A stretch of DNA of 64,000 bases from Rhodocyclales bacterium (GTDB taxonomy: Bacteria > Pseudomonadota > Gammaproteobacteria > Burkholderiales > Rhodocyclaceae), in assembly GCA_028292505.1 (NCBI GenBank), contig JAQGMF010000032.1, positions 1 through 64,000 of the forward strand. Direction: 5' to 3'. The notes under the pieces are model-generated. The model saw only the letters and a list, made by a program, of their open reading frames with translations. It was not told the origin of the DNA and ran no database searches. Of this stretch, positions 56,628 to 64,000 are shown piece after piece. The position numbers and the translations under genes were made by a program. Each line of letters begins with the position of its first letter. The first letter of the stretch is position 1.

Positions 56628-56708
56628 CGTCATTCCCGCGAAAGCGGGAATCCACTTGGCGGCTCAGACCTCACGTAGAAGTGGATTCCCGCTTGCGCGG
56701 GAATGACG
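56628..56708. repeat. Palindromic repeat family A, complete copy
   Basis: CGTCATTCCCGCGAAAGCGG at the left and CCGCTTGCGCGGGAATGACG at the right, with the same CACTTGG...CACGTAGAAGTG centre as the copies at 7296 and 30504. Confidence 0.85.
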
Positions 56709-56777
56709 GGCTTGAAGGAAGTCACGCGAGCAGCAAAAACACCTCTAAATAAGGTGTTTATCAGCAATTTCAAGGGA

Positions 56778-56805
56778 CTTGAAAGCATTCGCCTTATCCC
56801 CATTT
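56778..56805 (+). promoter_or_regulatory. Sigma-32 promoter of hsp20
   Basis: CTTGAAA-N13-CCCCATTT is a full match to the RpoH consensus CTTGAAA-N11-16-CCCCATNT. It lies 67 bases before the Hsp20 start, so transcription would begin near 56812. Confidence 0.85.
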
Positions 56806-56871
56806 TTGAACTGTGCAGGCGCTCTAGGGAGGCCTGCACACTTCTATCGCTTAAACATGAGGATATTCAAA

Positions 56872-57327
56872 ATGCGTACTTTTGATTTTGCACCCCTGTA
56901 TCGTTCCGCCATTGGTTTTGACCGTCTGGCACAAGTCGTTGATGCTGCTCTGCGCAGCGACACTCAACCGAGTTATCCGCCCTACAACATCGAGCTGGTC
57001 GCGGAAGACAAGTACCGCATCAGCATGGCCGTCGCGGGCTTCGAGCGCGGCGAGCTGGAGATCGAAGCCGTCGAAGACACCCTCAAGGTGGTTGGTCGCA
57101 AACAGCCTGCAGAAGGAAACCGCACCTACCTGCATCGCGGCATTGCGGCGCGCGACTTCGAACACCGCTTCCAGCTTGCCGATCACGTGCGCGTTGCCGA
57201 TGCGTCACTCGACAATGGCTTGCTGAATATCGAACTGGTGCGCGAAGTGCCGGAAGCCAAGAAGCTACGAAAGATCGAGATTGGTGGCGGGCAGAATGCG
57301 GAGCTGATCGAGCGCAAAGCTGCTTGA
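56872..57327 (+). CDS. Small heat-shock protein Hsp20 (IbpA-like)
   Basis: 151 residues from ATG 56872. ATP-independent chaperone that holds unfolding proteins. N-terminus MRTFDFAPLYRSAIGFDRLA is IbpA-like; alpha-crystallin domain about 40-130 (YPPYNIELVAEDKYRISMAV AGF; LHRGIAARDFEHRFQLADHV; LDNGLLNIELVREVPE). A C-terminal I-x-I-type anchor is IEIGG. A sigma-32 promoter is present at 56778-56805 and an intrinsic terminator at 57345-57380. GAGG lies ten bases upstream of the start; the leader could also hold a thermosensor, though I could not fold it. Confidence 0.93.
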   Translation: MRTFDFAPLYRSAIGFDRLAQVVDAALRSDTQPSYPPYNIELVAEDKYRISMAVAGFERGELEIEAVEDTLKVVGRKQPAEGNRTYLHRGIAARDFEHRFQLADHVRVADASLDNGLLNIELVREVPEAKKLRKIEIGGGQNAELIERKAA

Positions 57328-57344
57328 TCGACTTTATGTGACCG

Positions 57345-57380
57345 CAAGGGCGGCTTTCCACAAGGAAAGGCCGCCTTTTC
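57345..57380 (+). terminator. Intrinsic terminator after hsp20
   Basis: AAGGGCGGCTTTCC-acaa-GGAAAGGCCGCCTTTTC: long stem with one bulge and a T-run on each side, serving hsp20 and possibly the convergent VOC gene. Confidence 0.8.
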
Positions 57381-57394
57381 ATTTGCGTGCTTGT

Positions 57395-57820
57395 TCACCA
57401 CGGATCGTAAGTGCCGAAGTTCCACACATGTCCTTCCGGATCGCGGCACGTGAAACCGCGGCCACCGTAGTCCTCGTCCTTGATGTCGATGAGGATGACC
57501 GCACCAGCCGCTTTGGCTTGCCAATACACCACGTCGGCATCGGCAACGATGATGTAGGCCGATTGCGTTTCCGCACCGCCGATTTCGTCAGGCTGCTTCA
57601 TCAGCGTGCCCCACGCGGTTTCCTTTTGCACAGACCCTAGCATGATCATGCCGTTGCCAAAGCTCAACTGGGCGTGGGCAATCGTGCCGTCCTCATTGGG
57701 ATAGATCGCGTTCTTTTCGAAGCCGAAAGCCTTGCACAACCACTCGATCGCGGTGGGCGCATCGCGGTAACGCAGGCAGGGAATAACGGTAGAGCGAGTA
57801 TTCTTCGCATTGGCAGACAT
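57395..57820 (-). CDS. VOC (glyoxalase-like) family protein, PhnB-like
   Basis: 141 residues. VOC fold of the PhnB/YdcJ-like subtype: STVIPCLRYRDAPTAIEWLC KAFGF, then AHAQLSFGNGMIMLG and a C-terminal RDPEGHVWNFGTYDPW. Substrate unknown; members often annotated as glyoxalase or bleomycin resistance. ATG 57820 with AAGGAGAATGC. It converges on hsp20. Confidence 0.88.
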   Translation of the reverse strand: MSANAKNTRSTVIPCLRYRDAPTAIEWLCKAFGFEKNAIYPNEDGTIAHAQLSFGNGMIMLGSVQKETAWGTLMKQPDEIGGAETQSAYIIVADADVVYWQAKAAGAVILIDIKDEDYGGRGFTCRDPEGHVWNFGTYDPW

Positions 57821-57949
57821 TGCATTCTCCTTGGCGTAGCGCGGACAATGGCAAGACGATCAGCCCCCATTTCCACCTCGACATCGCCCTAACGAGCCAG
57901 ACGCGTGAGCAGGGTTGGGGACGGACAGGGTTCCGCCGGTCCAAGTTGT

Positions 57950-57979
57950 TTGACAGGCACCACGCCCGCCACCTAGCAT
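57950..57979 (+). promoter_or_regulatory. Possible sigma-70 promoter for the FecR-kinase operon
   Basis: TTGACA, an 18-base spacer and TAGCAT, 125 bases before the FecR-domain gene. The rest of the gap 57821-58104 shows nothing further. Confidence 0.35.
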
Positions 57980-58104
57980 GGTGTGCCATTGCATCCGGGA
58001 TGAGTGTGGCATCGTAAGATGCGCACGGTCCGACGTGTCTTGATAGTCGCCTGCCCGTTTGTTATAGCTTTGAAATCGTAGCCTCACCAACTGGCTTGCT
58101 ACCC

Positions 58105-58947
58105 ATGTTCCTGCGTTATTGCCTTCTCGTTGCGCTGTTGTTGCCCCTGCAGGTGTTCGCTCAGTCGGCGGGCAAAATCACGTATACGGAAGGGCGCTTG
58201 CGCGTGATCCGCGACGCCTCCCTGCTGCTCGGCGCACAAGGTGTGGCGGTCGAGGCGGGCGATATGGTCGAGACGAGCAAACCCGGCTTCGCGCTGATCG
58301 AATTTACCGATGGCACCGTGCTGGCACTCGGCGATGCCACGCGCGTCATGTTGGCGCGCTACCCGCAGGGCAAGACGGCCGTGGGTGCACAACTCCTATT
58401 GCTGGAAGGCTGGCTGAAGGTTCAGGCGCCTCGTGCGACTAGCACAACGGCATATTCTGTTTCGAGTCCGGTTCAGTCGCTGACCGTGAAGGATGGCAGC
58501 TTGATCGTTCACGGTAGTGCGAAAAATGGCGAGGTCTTCGTCGAGACCGGCACGCCTGCCGTCGGCATAACGGACAAGCAGGGTCGGCCGGCCAACCTGG
58601 CGCCGGCGAAGAGTGGCCAGTTCATTGCGCGTGCGCTGGACAAACCGGCTGCTTCGCAAGCGCGTCCCAACGATGCTTTTCTGGGAATTATGCCAAAAGC
58701 ATTCAGGGATACATTGCCCGCACGCCTGGAGCGCTTCAAGGATCACAATGTCGAAGCGAAGGCGATGGGCGAGGTGAGCTATGCTGACGTGACCGACTGG
58801 TTCGAAGCCTATCCGAGCTGGCGCACTGGATTCGTCAAACGCTTCGAGTCGCGTCTGTCCGATGCGGATTTTCGCAAGGAGCTGGATACGCATCTCAAGA
58901 CGCACGCGGAGTGGGAAAGCACGCTGCATCCGCCGAAACTTCGTTGA
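58105..58947 (+). CDS. Exported FecR-domain protein
   Basis: 280 residues from ATG 58105 (a TTG nine bases earlier is in frame). Signal peptide 1-19 (LLVALLLPLQVFAQ). Residues about 25-130 are a FecR-like beta domain (GKITYTEGRLRVIRDASLLL; GDMVETSKPGFALIEFTDGT; LLLEGWLKVQAP). The C-terminal part is helical and unassigned. FecR domains sense or gate sigma/anti-sigma and other envelope signals. It overlaps no one; the sensor gene starts 56 bases later, then the kinase, suggesting one signalling unit. Confidence 0.8.
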   Translation: MFLRYCLLVALLLPLQVFAQSAGKITYTEGRLRVIRDASLLLGAQGVAVEAGDMVETSKPGFALIEFTDGTVLALGDATRVMLARYPQGKTAVGAQLLLLEGWLKVQAPRATSTTAYSVSSPVQSLTVKDGSLIVHGSAKNGEVFVETGTPAVGITDKQGRPANLAPAKSGQFIARALDKPAASQARPNDAFLGIMPKAFRDTLPARLERFKDHNVEAKAMGEVSYADVTDWFEAYPSWRTGFVKRFESRLSDADFRKELDTHLKTHAEWESTLHPPKLR

Positions 58948-59003
58948 AACGTATTACGCAGTTCGACCTATCAATTCGTCACAAGAAAGAACGGGGCTTT
59001 AAC

Positions 59004-59876
59004 GTGAAACTGATCATCAAATTCAATCTCGCCTTGAGCATCGTTTTTGTGCTGGGCTTGGCGATTGCCGGCTATGTTTCGCACGAAGTCCTGCAGCGCA
59101 ATGCGCGCGAGGAAATTCTACAGAATGCCCGCATCATGATGCAGGGCGCGCTGGCGGTGCGTGGCTACACTAGCAAGCAGATCAAGCCGCTGCTCGATAA
59201 CCAGTTGAAGTACGAATTCCTGCCGCAGACGGTGTCGGCCTATGCGGCGACCGAATACTTCGGCGAGCTGCGCAAGCAATACCCCGAGTACGCGTACAAG
59301 GAAGCCACGCTGAATCCAACCAATCTGCGCGATCGCGCGACGGACTGGGAGGCGGACATCGTCAATAACTTCCGCCAGGGCAACGGGCAGAAAGAACTCA
59401 TCGGCGACCGCGACACCCCCGCCGGCCGCAACCTCTATCTCGCCAGGCCGATCCAGATCGCGGACGCGCGCTGCCTCTCCTGTCACAGCACCGCCGAGGC
59501 CGCGCCGAAGTCGATGATCGATAAATACGGCGGTGCCAATGGCTTCGGTTGGAATTTGCAGGAAGTGGTCGGCGCACAGATCGTCTCGGTGCCGATGGAC
59601 GTGCCGATCCAGCGCGCCTGGAATACGTTCAAGGTGTTCATGGGCCTGTTGATTGCCATCGGCGCCTTCATCTTCCTGCTGCTCAACGTCTTGTTGATCA
59701 CGCTGGTCGTGCGGCCGGTGAACAAGCTGGCGGGGCTTGCCGACAAGGTCAGCCTGGGCGACATGAACGTCGAGGAATTCAACGTCCGCGGCCGCGACGA
59801 AATCGCCACGTTGGCCGGCTCCTTCAGCCGCATGCGCAAGAGTCTCGTGCATGCGCTGAAGATGCTCGAAGGCTGA
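59004..59876 (+). CDS. Haem-c sensor membrane protein: DUF3365 (Tll0287-like) plus HAMP
   Basis: 290 residues from GTG 59004, placed just before the first membrane segment. Two membrane segments (LIIKFNLALSIVFVLGLAIA and VFMGLLIAIGAFIFLLLNVL) flank a periplasmic DUF3365 domain with one c-type haem motif C-L-S-C-H (ADARCLSCHSTAEAAP). Beyond the second segment is a HAMP linker (VVRPVNKLAGLADKVSLGDM NVEEF ... IATLAGSFSRMRKSL). No kinase domain; it should signal to the Ser/Thr kinase that starts 20 bases later. Probably redox or gas sensing. Confidence 0.87.
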   Translation: MKLIIKFNLALSIVFVLGLAIAGYVSHEVLQRNAREEILQNARIMMQGALAVRGYTSKQIKPLLDNQLKYEFLPQTVSAYAATEYFGELRKQYPEYAYKEATLNPTNLRDRATDWEADIVNNFRQGNGQKELIGDRDTPAGRNLYLARPIQIADARCLSCHSTAEAAPKSMIDKYGGANGFGWNLQEVVGAQIVSVPMDVPIQRAWNTFKVFMGLLIAIGAFIFLLLNVLLITLVVRPVNKLAGLADKVSLGDMNVEEFNVRGRDEIATLAGSFSRMRKSLVHALKMLEG

Positions 59877-59896
59877 ATTGAAGTCTGAAATCGGTC

Positions 59897-61366
59897 ATGG
59901 CGGAATTTGGTAAAACCGGCGACAAGCTAGGCAAGTACGAGATCACCGGCGTACTTGGCCGCGGTGGCATGGGGACGGTCTATCAAGGTTATGACCCCAT
60001 CATACAACGCGTCGTCGCCCTCAAGACCATCCGCAAGGAGCTGCTGGAGGAAGATCAGGGCGAGGGCATGGTCGAGCGCTTCAAGAACGAAGCGCGCGCC
60101 GCCGGCCGCCTCAACCATCCGGGCATCGTCGCCATCTACGATTACGGCGAGGACAAGGACGTGTCCTTCATCGCCATGGAGTACGTCAACGGCTGCGGCC
60201 TGAATGAATTCTTCAGGGCGCACAAGGACATTCCCCTCGGCGATGTCGTCAGCATAATGCTGCAATTGCTGGCGGCGCTCGACTACGCACACGAGCAGGG
60301 TGTCATCCATCGCGACGTCAAGGCTGCCAACCTGCTCATCACCAGCGACGGCAAACTCAAGATCACCGACTTCGGCATCGCACGGCTCGACACCTCGCAT
60401 CTCACCATGGTGGGCTCCATCATCGGCACGCCCAACTCCATGGCGCCTGAGCAGTTCATGGGCCAGCCCGCCGACCGGCGTTCCGACGTCTTCTCCGCCG
60501 GCGTCATTTTCTACGAGATGCTTGCCGGCCAACGGCCCTTCGTCGGCACCATGGAAAGCATGGCCTCCAAGGTCTGCTACGAAGTCGAGGCGCCGCCCTC
60601 GTCGCTCAAATCCGACTTGCCGCCAGCCTTCGACATCGTCTCCGCCAAGTCGCTCACCAAGCTGCAGGAAGACCGCTACGCCACTGCGCGCCATTTCAGC
60701 GAAGCCATCCAGCAGGCCTACGAAGGCAGCTTCCAGAGCCCGGCCAGCCTGACTATCTCCGACCAGACCGTCATGCTCACGGCCCAGGCCGTGCAGGCCA
60801 GCATGGCGGCAATGAAAGCCAAGGCCGCGCGCGCCCTGGCGTCGCCCGCACCGGGACAAGGCAGTTCAGCTGGACAAAGCAGCACAGCAGGCTTGTCGAT
60901 GGTCACCAACTGGCAGGAAAGCACGCTCAAGGACGTGGCGCGGCAGCTTGCCGTCCACATCGGCCCGATGGCAAAGATACTCGTCAGAAAGGCCGCCGCC
61001 AGCACGGTCGACGTCACCGAGCTTTACACCCTGCTTGCCAGCAATCTTGACAGCGAAGCCGCGCGTCGCCAATTCCTCGGCGGCATGACGCGACTCGGCG
61101 TCACACCGATGCCCACGGGTGGCAGCAGCGGCACACGTGTCCTCACCAACACCAAAGTAGCCGGCAACGTCGAGCCTTTGCCGCAACAGACTATTGATCT
61201 GGCATCACGCCAGCTCGCCAAGTATCTCGGCCCGATTGCCAGCGTCATGGTCAAGAATGCCGCCCGTCAGGCTACCAGCTTGCAAGTCTTCTACAGCCTG
61301 GTGGCTGACAACCTCACCAACCTCGACGAGCGCGACAAGTTTCTCAAGGACGTCGGCGCACGTTAG
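59897..61366 (+). CDS. Eukaryotic-type Ser/Thr protein kinase with duplicated C-terminal domain
   Basis: 489 residues. Kinase domain about 12-272: Gly loop GRGGMG, invariant K43, E in helix C, HRD at 138-140 (GVIHRDVKAANLL), DFG at 158-160, and APE-like MAPEQ at 182-186. A Ser/Gly linker precedes two copies of a roughly 55-residue helical domain (341-396 and 430-485), each with the pattern A-x-x-L-A-x-x-I/L-G-P-x-A ... VLVRKAA/VMVKNAA ... LY/FYSLVADNL. No transmembrane segment, so it is cytoplasmic. The duplicated tail may bind the upstream HAMP protein or substrates. Confidence 0.9.
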   Translation: MAEFGKTGDKLGKYEITGVLGRGGMGTVYQGYDPIIQRVVALKTIRKELLEEDQGEGMVERFKNEARAAGRLNHPGIVAIYDYGEDKDVSFIAMEYVNGCGLNEFFRAHKDIPLGDVVSIMLQLLAALDYAHEQGVIHRDVKAANLLITSDGKLKITDFGIARLDTSHLTMVGSIIGTPNSMAPEQFMGQPADRRSDVFSAGVIFYEMLAGQRPFVGTMESMASKVCYEVEAPPSSLKSDLPPAFDIVSAKSLTKLQEDRYATARHFSEAIQQAYEGSFQSPASLTISDQTVMLTAQAVQASMAAMKAKAARALASPAPGQGSSAGQSSTAGLSMVTNWQESTLKDVARQLAVHIGPMAKILVRKAAASTVDVTELYTLLASNLDSEAARRQFLGGMTRLGVTPMPTGGSSGTRVLTNTKVAGNVEPLPQQTIDLASRQLAKYLGPIASVMVKNAARQATSLQVFYSLVADNLTNLDERDKFLKDVGAR

Positions 61367-61581
61367 TTGTCGGCATCCGATGTGGCACAATGCCGGCATA
61401 TGCAAGCTTCATAGCGTTGCGTCGCTGGTATTTTCTCCAGCGCGGCCGAATCGAATTTCACATCGTGACACCAGCAAGGCGTATCGAAGCTACCCGTCTG
61501 CGCTGGCGCGCATCCATTCGGACCACCGCAGAGTGGGCAGATGCAATTGGGTTTCGGGATAGCTGCTGCAGGTGTCGTCAT
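61363..61581 (-). CDS. Cysteine-rich CWC-family protein
   Basis: 72 residues from ATG 61581. CWC signature: CICPLCGGPNGCAPAQTGSF and TPCWCHDVKF, then ACICRHCATS. Seven to nine cysteines spaced for one or two zinc sites. Small cytoplasmic zinc-binding protein of unknown function. Its stop overlaps the convergent kinase stop by three bases. Confidence 0.85.
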   Translation of the reverse strand: MTTPAAAIPKPNCICPLCGGPNGCAPAQTGSFDTPCWCHDVKFDSAALEKIPATQRYEACICRHCATSDADN

Positions 61582-61624
61582 GCGGTGTGGGTGGGTTAAG
61601 TAATTGCGAGGGAAAGGGCCAATT

Positions 61625-62533
61625 GTGCGAATGATTGTTCTTGCAAGAATCGTTTTACTGCTTTGTTCAGCTTTCTTCAACGTGGCGATGGCGGCTGACA
61701 CGATCGCCATTGGCCCCAGCATCCCGTTTTCCAAAACACGCTCGGTGGGTATTCTCGACCAAGAGGATTGCGCCTGGAATGAAAGATTGGTGTCTGAAAT
61801 TGTTCGCCAATCAAAAGGTAGGGTGGTGGTCGTGGAAAGGGGCCCTGCAGGATTGAGCGGACAGCAGCTGCAAATTGAGGTAGTCGATGTTTTTGCTCCT
61901 GGCGGAGGTAACTGGAGCGGGGATAAATGGATATCGATACGTGGCAACCTTATCGAAGGCGGCAAGCTTGTTGCAGGTTTCGATTTCAGCGAAAAAGGGG
62001 GTGGGCTCACCACCTGCAGGGCACTGACGAGTATTGCTGGCGACCTCGCCGATGACGTGAACGAATGGTTGAAAAAGCCACTTCCAGAGTGTGCGCCATC
62101 TTGCTTCACCCGGCCTCCGGCGGAAGCCATCATGATTGCCGCCGAAATTTCTTACGCATCTGCCGAGGCTGTTGCGGAAGATGTACGTAAGGAGTGCGAC
62201 TGGAATCGTCAGGCGGTAGATACGTTGGTGCAACTCTCAAATGGTGCGTTGGTAGTTTCCAGCGAAGACATCGAGACCTACAAAGGCAAGAAGCTGGTTA
62301 TCAAGACCATCGAAGCGCACGCACTTGGCGGCTCCACTATTACAGGGCCAAAATGGATCACGGTGCGTGGTGAACTATTCGATCAAGACAAGCTGATCGG
62401 AAGCTTCCGATCACAACAGCGCACTATCAATGGCGCAGCAGAAAGATGCGCAACTTTGCGTAGCCTCGGCAGACACCTCGCGGTCGAGATTTCCGAGTGG
62501 CTGGATGATCCACGCATGGATTCGAAACTTTGA
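61625..62533 (+). CDS. Exported protein with two tandem copies of an uncharacterised domain
   Basis: 302 residues from GTG 61625 (AAGGG six bases upstream; ATG 61631 also possible). Signal peptide about 1-24 (LARIVLLLCSAFFNVAMAAD). Two repeats, about 24-146 and 163-292, share D-C-x-W-N, a strand GxKxLVIKTIEAHALGG / GQQLQIEVVDVFAPGG, the motif G-D/P-KWISIRG / GPKWITVRG, C-x-x-L and E-I/V-x-EWL. I do not recognise the domain. Both repeats carry two Cys and may form disulfides. Periplasmic. Confidence 0.75.
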   Translation: MRMIVLARIVLLLCSAFFNVAMAADTIAIGPSIPFSKTRSVGILDQEDCAWNERLVSEIVRQSKGRVVVVERGPAGLSGQQLQIEVVDVFAPGGGNWSGDKWISIRGNLIEGGKLVAGFDFSEKGGGLTTCRALTSIAGDLADDVNEWLKKPLPECAPSCFTRPPAEAIMIAAEISYASAEAVAEDVRKECDWNRQAVDTLVQLSNGALVVSSEDIETYKGKKLVIKTIEAHALGGSTITGPKWITVRGELFDQDKLIGSFRSQQRTINGAAERCATLRSLGRHLAVEISEWLDDPRMDSKL

Positions 62534-62534
62534 T

Positions 62535-62568
62535 GCATAGGGCGGCGTAGCGACAACCCGCCCTATGC
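62535..62568. repeat. Short hairpin (family F)
   Basis: GCATAGGGCGG-cgtagcgacaa-CCCGCCCTATGC. Similar to elements at 56586 and 63552. Directly follows the tandem-domain gene. Confidence 0.6.
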
Positions 62569-62603
62569 AGATTGAAAGCACGTGCAGGGCATTGCACGCT
62601 GAT

Positions 62604-63479
62604 CTACTTCTTCACAAGCTCCACGCGCCGGTTCTTGGCGCGACCCTCTTCGCTGCGGTTGTCGGCGACGGGGCGCTCCTGCCCGAAGCCGGCCGAGGAT
62701 AAGCGTTTGGCATCAATGCCGCCGGCTACGATGGCGTTCATCACGCTTCTCGCACGATTTTCCGACAGGGTCTTGTTGGCGACAGCCTGACCGACGTTAT
62801 CCGTGTGTCCCTCGATGGCAATCTTCAAAGCCGGCGTGGTTTTGAGCATGGTAACGATCTCGCGCACGGTCGCTTGCCCATCGGCTTTCAGATCCCACTT
62901 GCCCGTGTCGAAATTGATATAGAGCGCGATGAAACCGTTCTTGTTGAGCTCGTCGAGCAACTTGTTGGCGCTCACCACTTGTTGCATGGCGGCCACCTCC
63001 ACGATCTGCAACCTGTAGCTCTGCGTGGGCGCGCTGAAAATGCCCGGCTCGACGCGCACCCAGATGTCCTTGCCGCCAGTCGTTACCTTGAGCGTGGTTT
63101 CTCCGCCGTCGCCGTCGCGCGGCAGGCGTTCGTATACCACCTCGCCGCCGATGGTTTTGATCGCGTTCTGATAGTTGCGGATCAACTGCAACGGACTGGG
63201 CTGGCTGTCTACCTTGTTATAGAAATAGGTAATGACGGTGGCATTGCCTTCGATAGACTTGCGCTGGGCCGCAGCGCCGGTGCCGCCTACTGCAAATTCC
63301 AGCGCGTTGAAATTCTTCTCATACTCGGCGATGTACGAGTCGGGATAGCGACTCAGCAAGGGGTGATCTTTCGACTTGCCTACATCTGGAACGGCCACTG
63401 CGCTGGTGCTCGCGCAGAGTGTAAGTATCAGAAATACGACGGAGGCCAATTGCTGCAACGACAGTTTCAAAAAGCGCAT
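62604..63479 (-). CDS. OmpA-family peptidoglycan-binding lipoprotein-like protein
   Basis: 291 residues from ATG 63479 (GGGAGAAAGCTC upstream). Signal peptide about 1-29 (QLASVVFLILTLCASTSAVA). N-terminal half (residues 30-150) unassigned, with repeated beta strands (GGEVVYERLPRDGDGGETTL). C-terminal OmpA domain about 180-290 with IEGHTDNVGQAVANKTLSEN RARSVMNAIVAGG and RRVELVKK, which binds peptidoglycan. Common near Ser/Thr kinase or envelope genes; substrate-binding partner unknown. Confidence 0.88.
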   Translation of the reverse strand: MRFLKLSLQQLASVVFLILTLCASTSAVAVPDVGKSKDHPLLSRYPDSYIAEYEKNFNALEFAVGGTGAAAQRKSIEGNATVITYFYNKVDSQPSPLQLIRNYQNAIKTIGGEVVYERLPRDGDGGETTLKVTTGGKDIWVRVEPGIFSAPTQSYRLQIVEVAAMQQVVSANKLLDELNKNGFIALYINFDTGKWDLKADGQATVREIVTMLKTTPALKIAIEGHTDNVGQAVANKTLSENRARSVMNAIVAGGIDAKRLSSAGFGQERPVADNRSEEGRAKNRRVELVKK

Positions 63480-63551
63480 GAGCTTTCTCCCTGCGGATTC
63501 AGATCGGTGGGCATCGATGGTGTGAAGCGTACTGCATGTACTCGCAGCATT

Positions 63552-63590
63552 GTAGGGCGGGTTTGGAGCGCAGCGACAACCCAGCCTACG
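63552..63590. repeat. Short hairpin (family F)
   Basis: GTAGGGCGGGTT-tggagcgcagcgac-AACCCAGCCTACG, one mismatch. Overlaps the 3' end of the exonuclease gene. Confidence 0.6.
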
Positions 63591-64000
63591 CAAGATGCGT
63601 TTCCTCAGGGTCTATTGCCGGCAACAAATCCGTATGCGTGAGGCTAAGTGCTTCGAACACCTTCAGCGCTGCGAAGGCGTCGTTGGCGGCATAGAGTAAC
63701 TGTTGCGACGAAAGCGCGTGCAATGCCCAATTCGAGGTCGTGATCCGCTTCGATTTGTGGAAACTCTGATTGAGTACGAGGCCGACCGCAGCCCGCACAC
63801 CCATGTCGCCGCTGTAGCCGTCCTTGCGAAATATCTCGTCCAGATCGAGTACGGCGTCAAGACGTACGCCCAGCTTCGTCTGAATCTGCCCTCGATCCGA
63901 CTTCAGGCCGAAGCCGACCTTTAGGACCTCTTTTGATTGCAGTAGATCGATGAGGAACGGCCGGCCTTCATCGTGATGCAATTGGAATATGAATGCCTTG
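63586..64000 (-). CDS. 3'-5' exonuclease (RNase D/DnaQ-like), C-terminal part, cut by window edge
   Basis: The last 137 residues of a minus-strand gene whose start lies beyond base 64000; the frame is open to the edge (AFIFQLHHDEGRPFLIDLLQ). DEDDy-type exonuclease features are KVGFGLKSDRGQIQTKLGV (motif II, Asp), and the end helix KSKRITTSNWALHALSSQQL LYAANDAFAALKVFEAL, where Y-A-A-x-D-A is motif III (Tyr and Asp). Processes DNA or RNA 3' ends. Family members of this single-domain type are about 200 residues. Confidence 0.87.
   Translation of the reverse strand, partial: KAFIFQLHHDEGRPFLIDLLQSKEVLKVGFGLKSDRGQIQTKLGVRLDAVLDLDEIFRKDGYSGDMGVRAAVGLVLNQSFHKSKRITTSNWALHALSSQQLLYAANDAFAALKVFEALSLTHTDLLPAIDPEETHLA

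Overview
The window looks like a chromosomal segment of a high-GC proteobacterium, most likely a betaproteobacterium. Pointers are a BirA with no HTH domain next to type III pantothenate kinase (coaX) and a SPOR protein, coaE overlapping zapD, glnA followed by ntrB-ntrC, and many short palindromic intergenic repeats. I saw no rRNA, tRNA, transposase or CRISPR array. Both ends are cut: lon runs off the left edge and a 3'-5' exonuclease gene off the right.

Layout. 1-0.9 kb: 5' part of lon on the minus strand, with a heat-shock type promoter. 1.2-3.4 kb: an AT-richer three-gene plus-strand cassette ending in a PIN-like protein, followed by a perfect inverted repeat and what looks like the wreck of an hsp20 gene. 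3.9-7.3 kb: YCII/DGPF proteins, an SRPBCC protein and an ECF42-type sigma factor. 7.3-14.7 kb: envelope proteins, a PAS/PAS hybrid histidine kinase and small enzymes, mixed with repeats. 14.8-18.9 kb: a 1373-residue CheB-CheR-PAS-kinase-receiver fusion. 19-22 kb: patatin, acetoacetate decarboxylase and 3-hydroxybutyrate dehydrogenase (ketone-body/PHB-type operon). 22-30.6 kb: many tiny stress-type or membrane proteins, HAD and ROK enzymes, a ferritin-like protein, a Crp/Fnr regulator and a YqjD/YqjE-like operon. 30.6-35.6 kb: fumC, acnA and a lytic transglycosylase.

36.6-38.2 kb is the most novel-looking locus. A short leader-plus-(Gly/Asp) peptide gene is followed by an intrinsic terminator, then a 2OG-Fe(II) oxygenase gene and a GTGA-overlapping DUF6817-like gene. 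This is the architecture expected of a peptide-modification (RiPP-like) system. 38.3-45.1 kb: nadA with a rhodanese, then glnA with a clear sigma-54 promoter and two NtrC-like sites 32 bp apart, and ntrB-ntrC, whose products would act on those sites. 45.2-50.1 kb: birA, coaX, SPOR, coaE and zapD, with mipA convergent to coaX. 50.1-56.6 kb: a Cus-type heavy-metal RND efflux operon whose inner-membrane pump gene carries an in-frame insertion of a palindromic repeat. 56.8-57.8 kb: hsp20 with a sigma-32 type promoter, and a VOC protein. 58.1-61.4 kb: a FecR-domain protein, a haem-c sensor (DUF3365/HAMP) and a Ser/Thr kinase, apparently one signalling operon. 61.4-64 kb: a CWC protein, a duplicated-domain exported protein, an OmpA-family protein and the exonuclease.

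A recurring theme is palindromic repeats. At least six families sit between genes, one copy is nested in another, and one lies inside a coding sequence.
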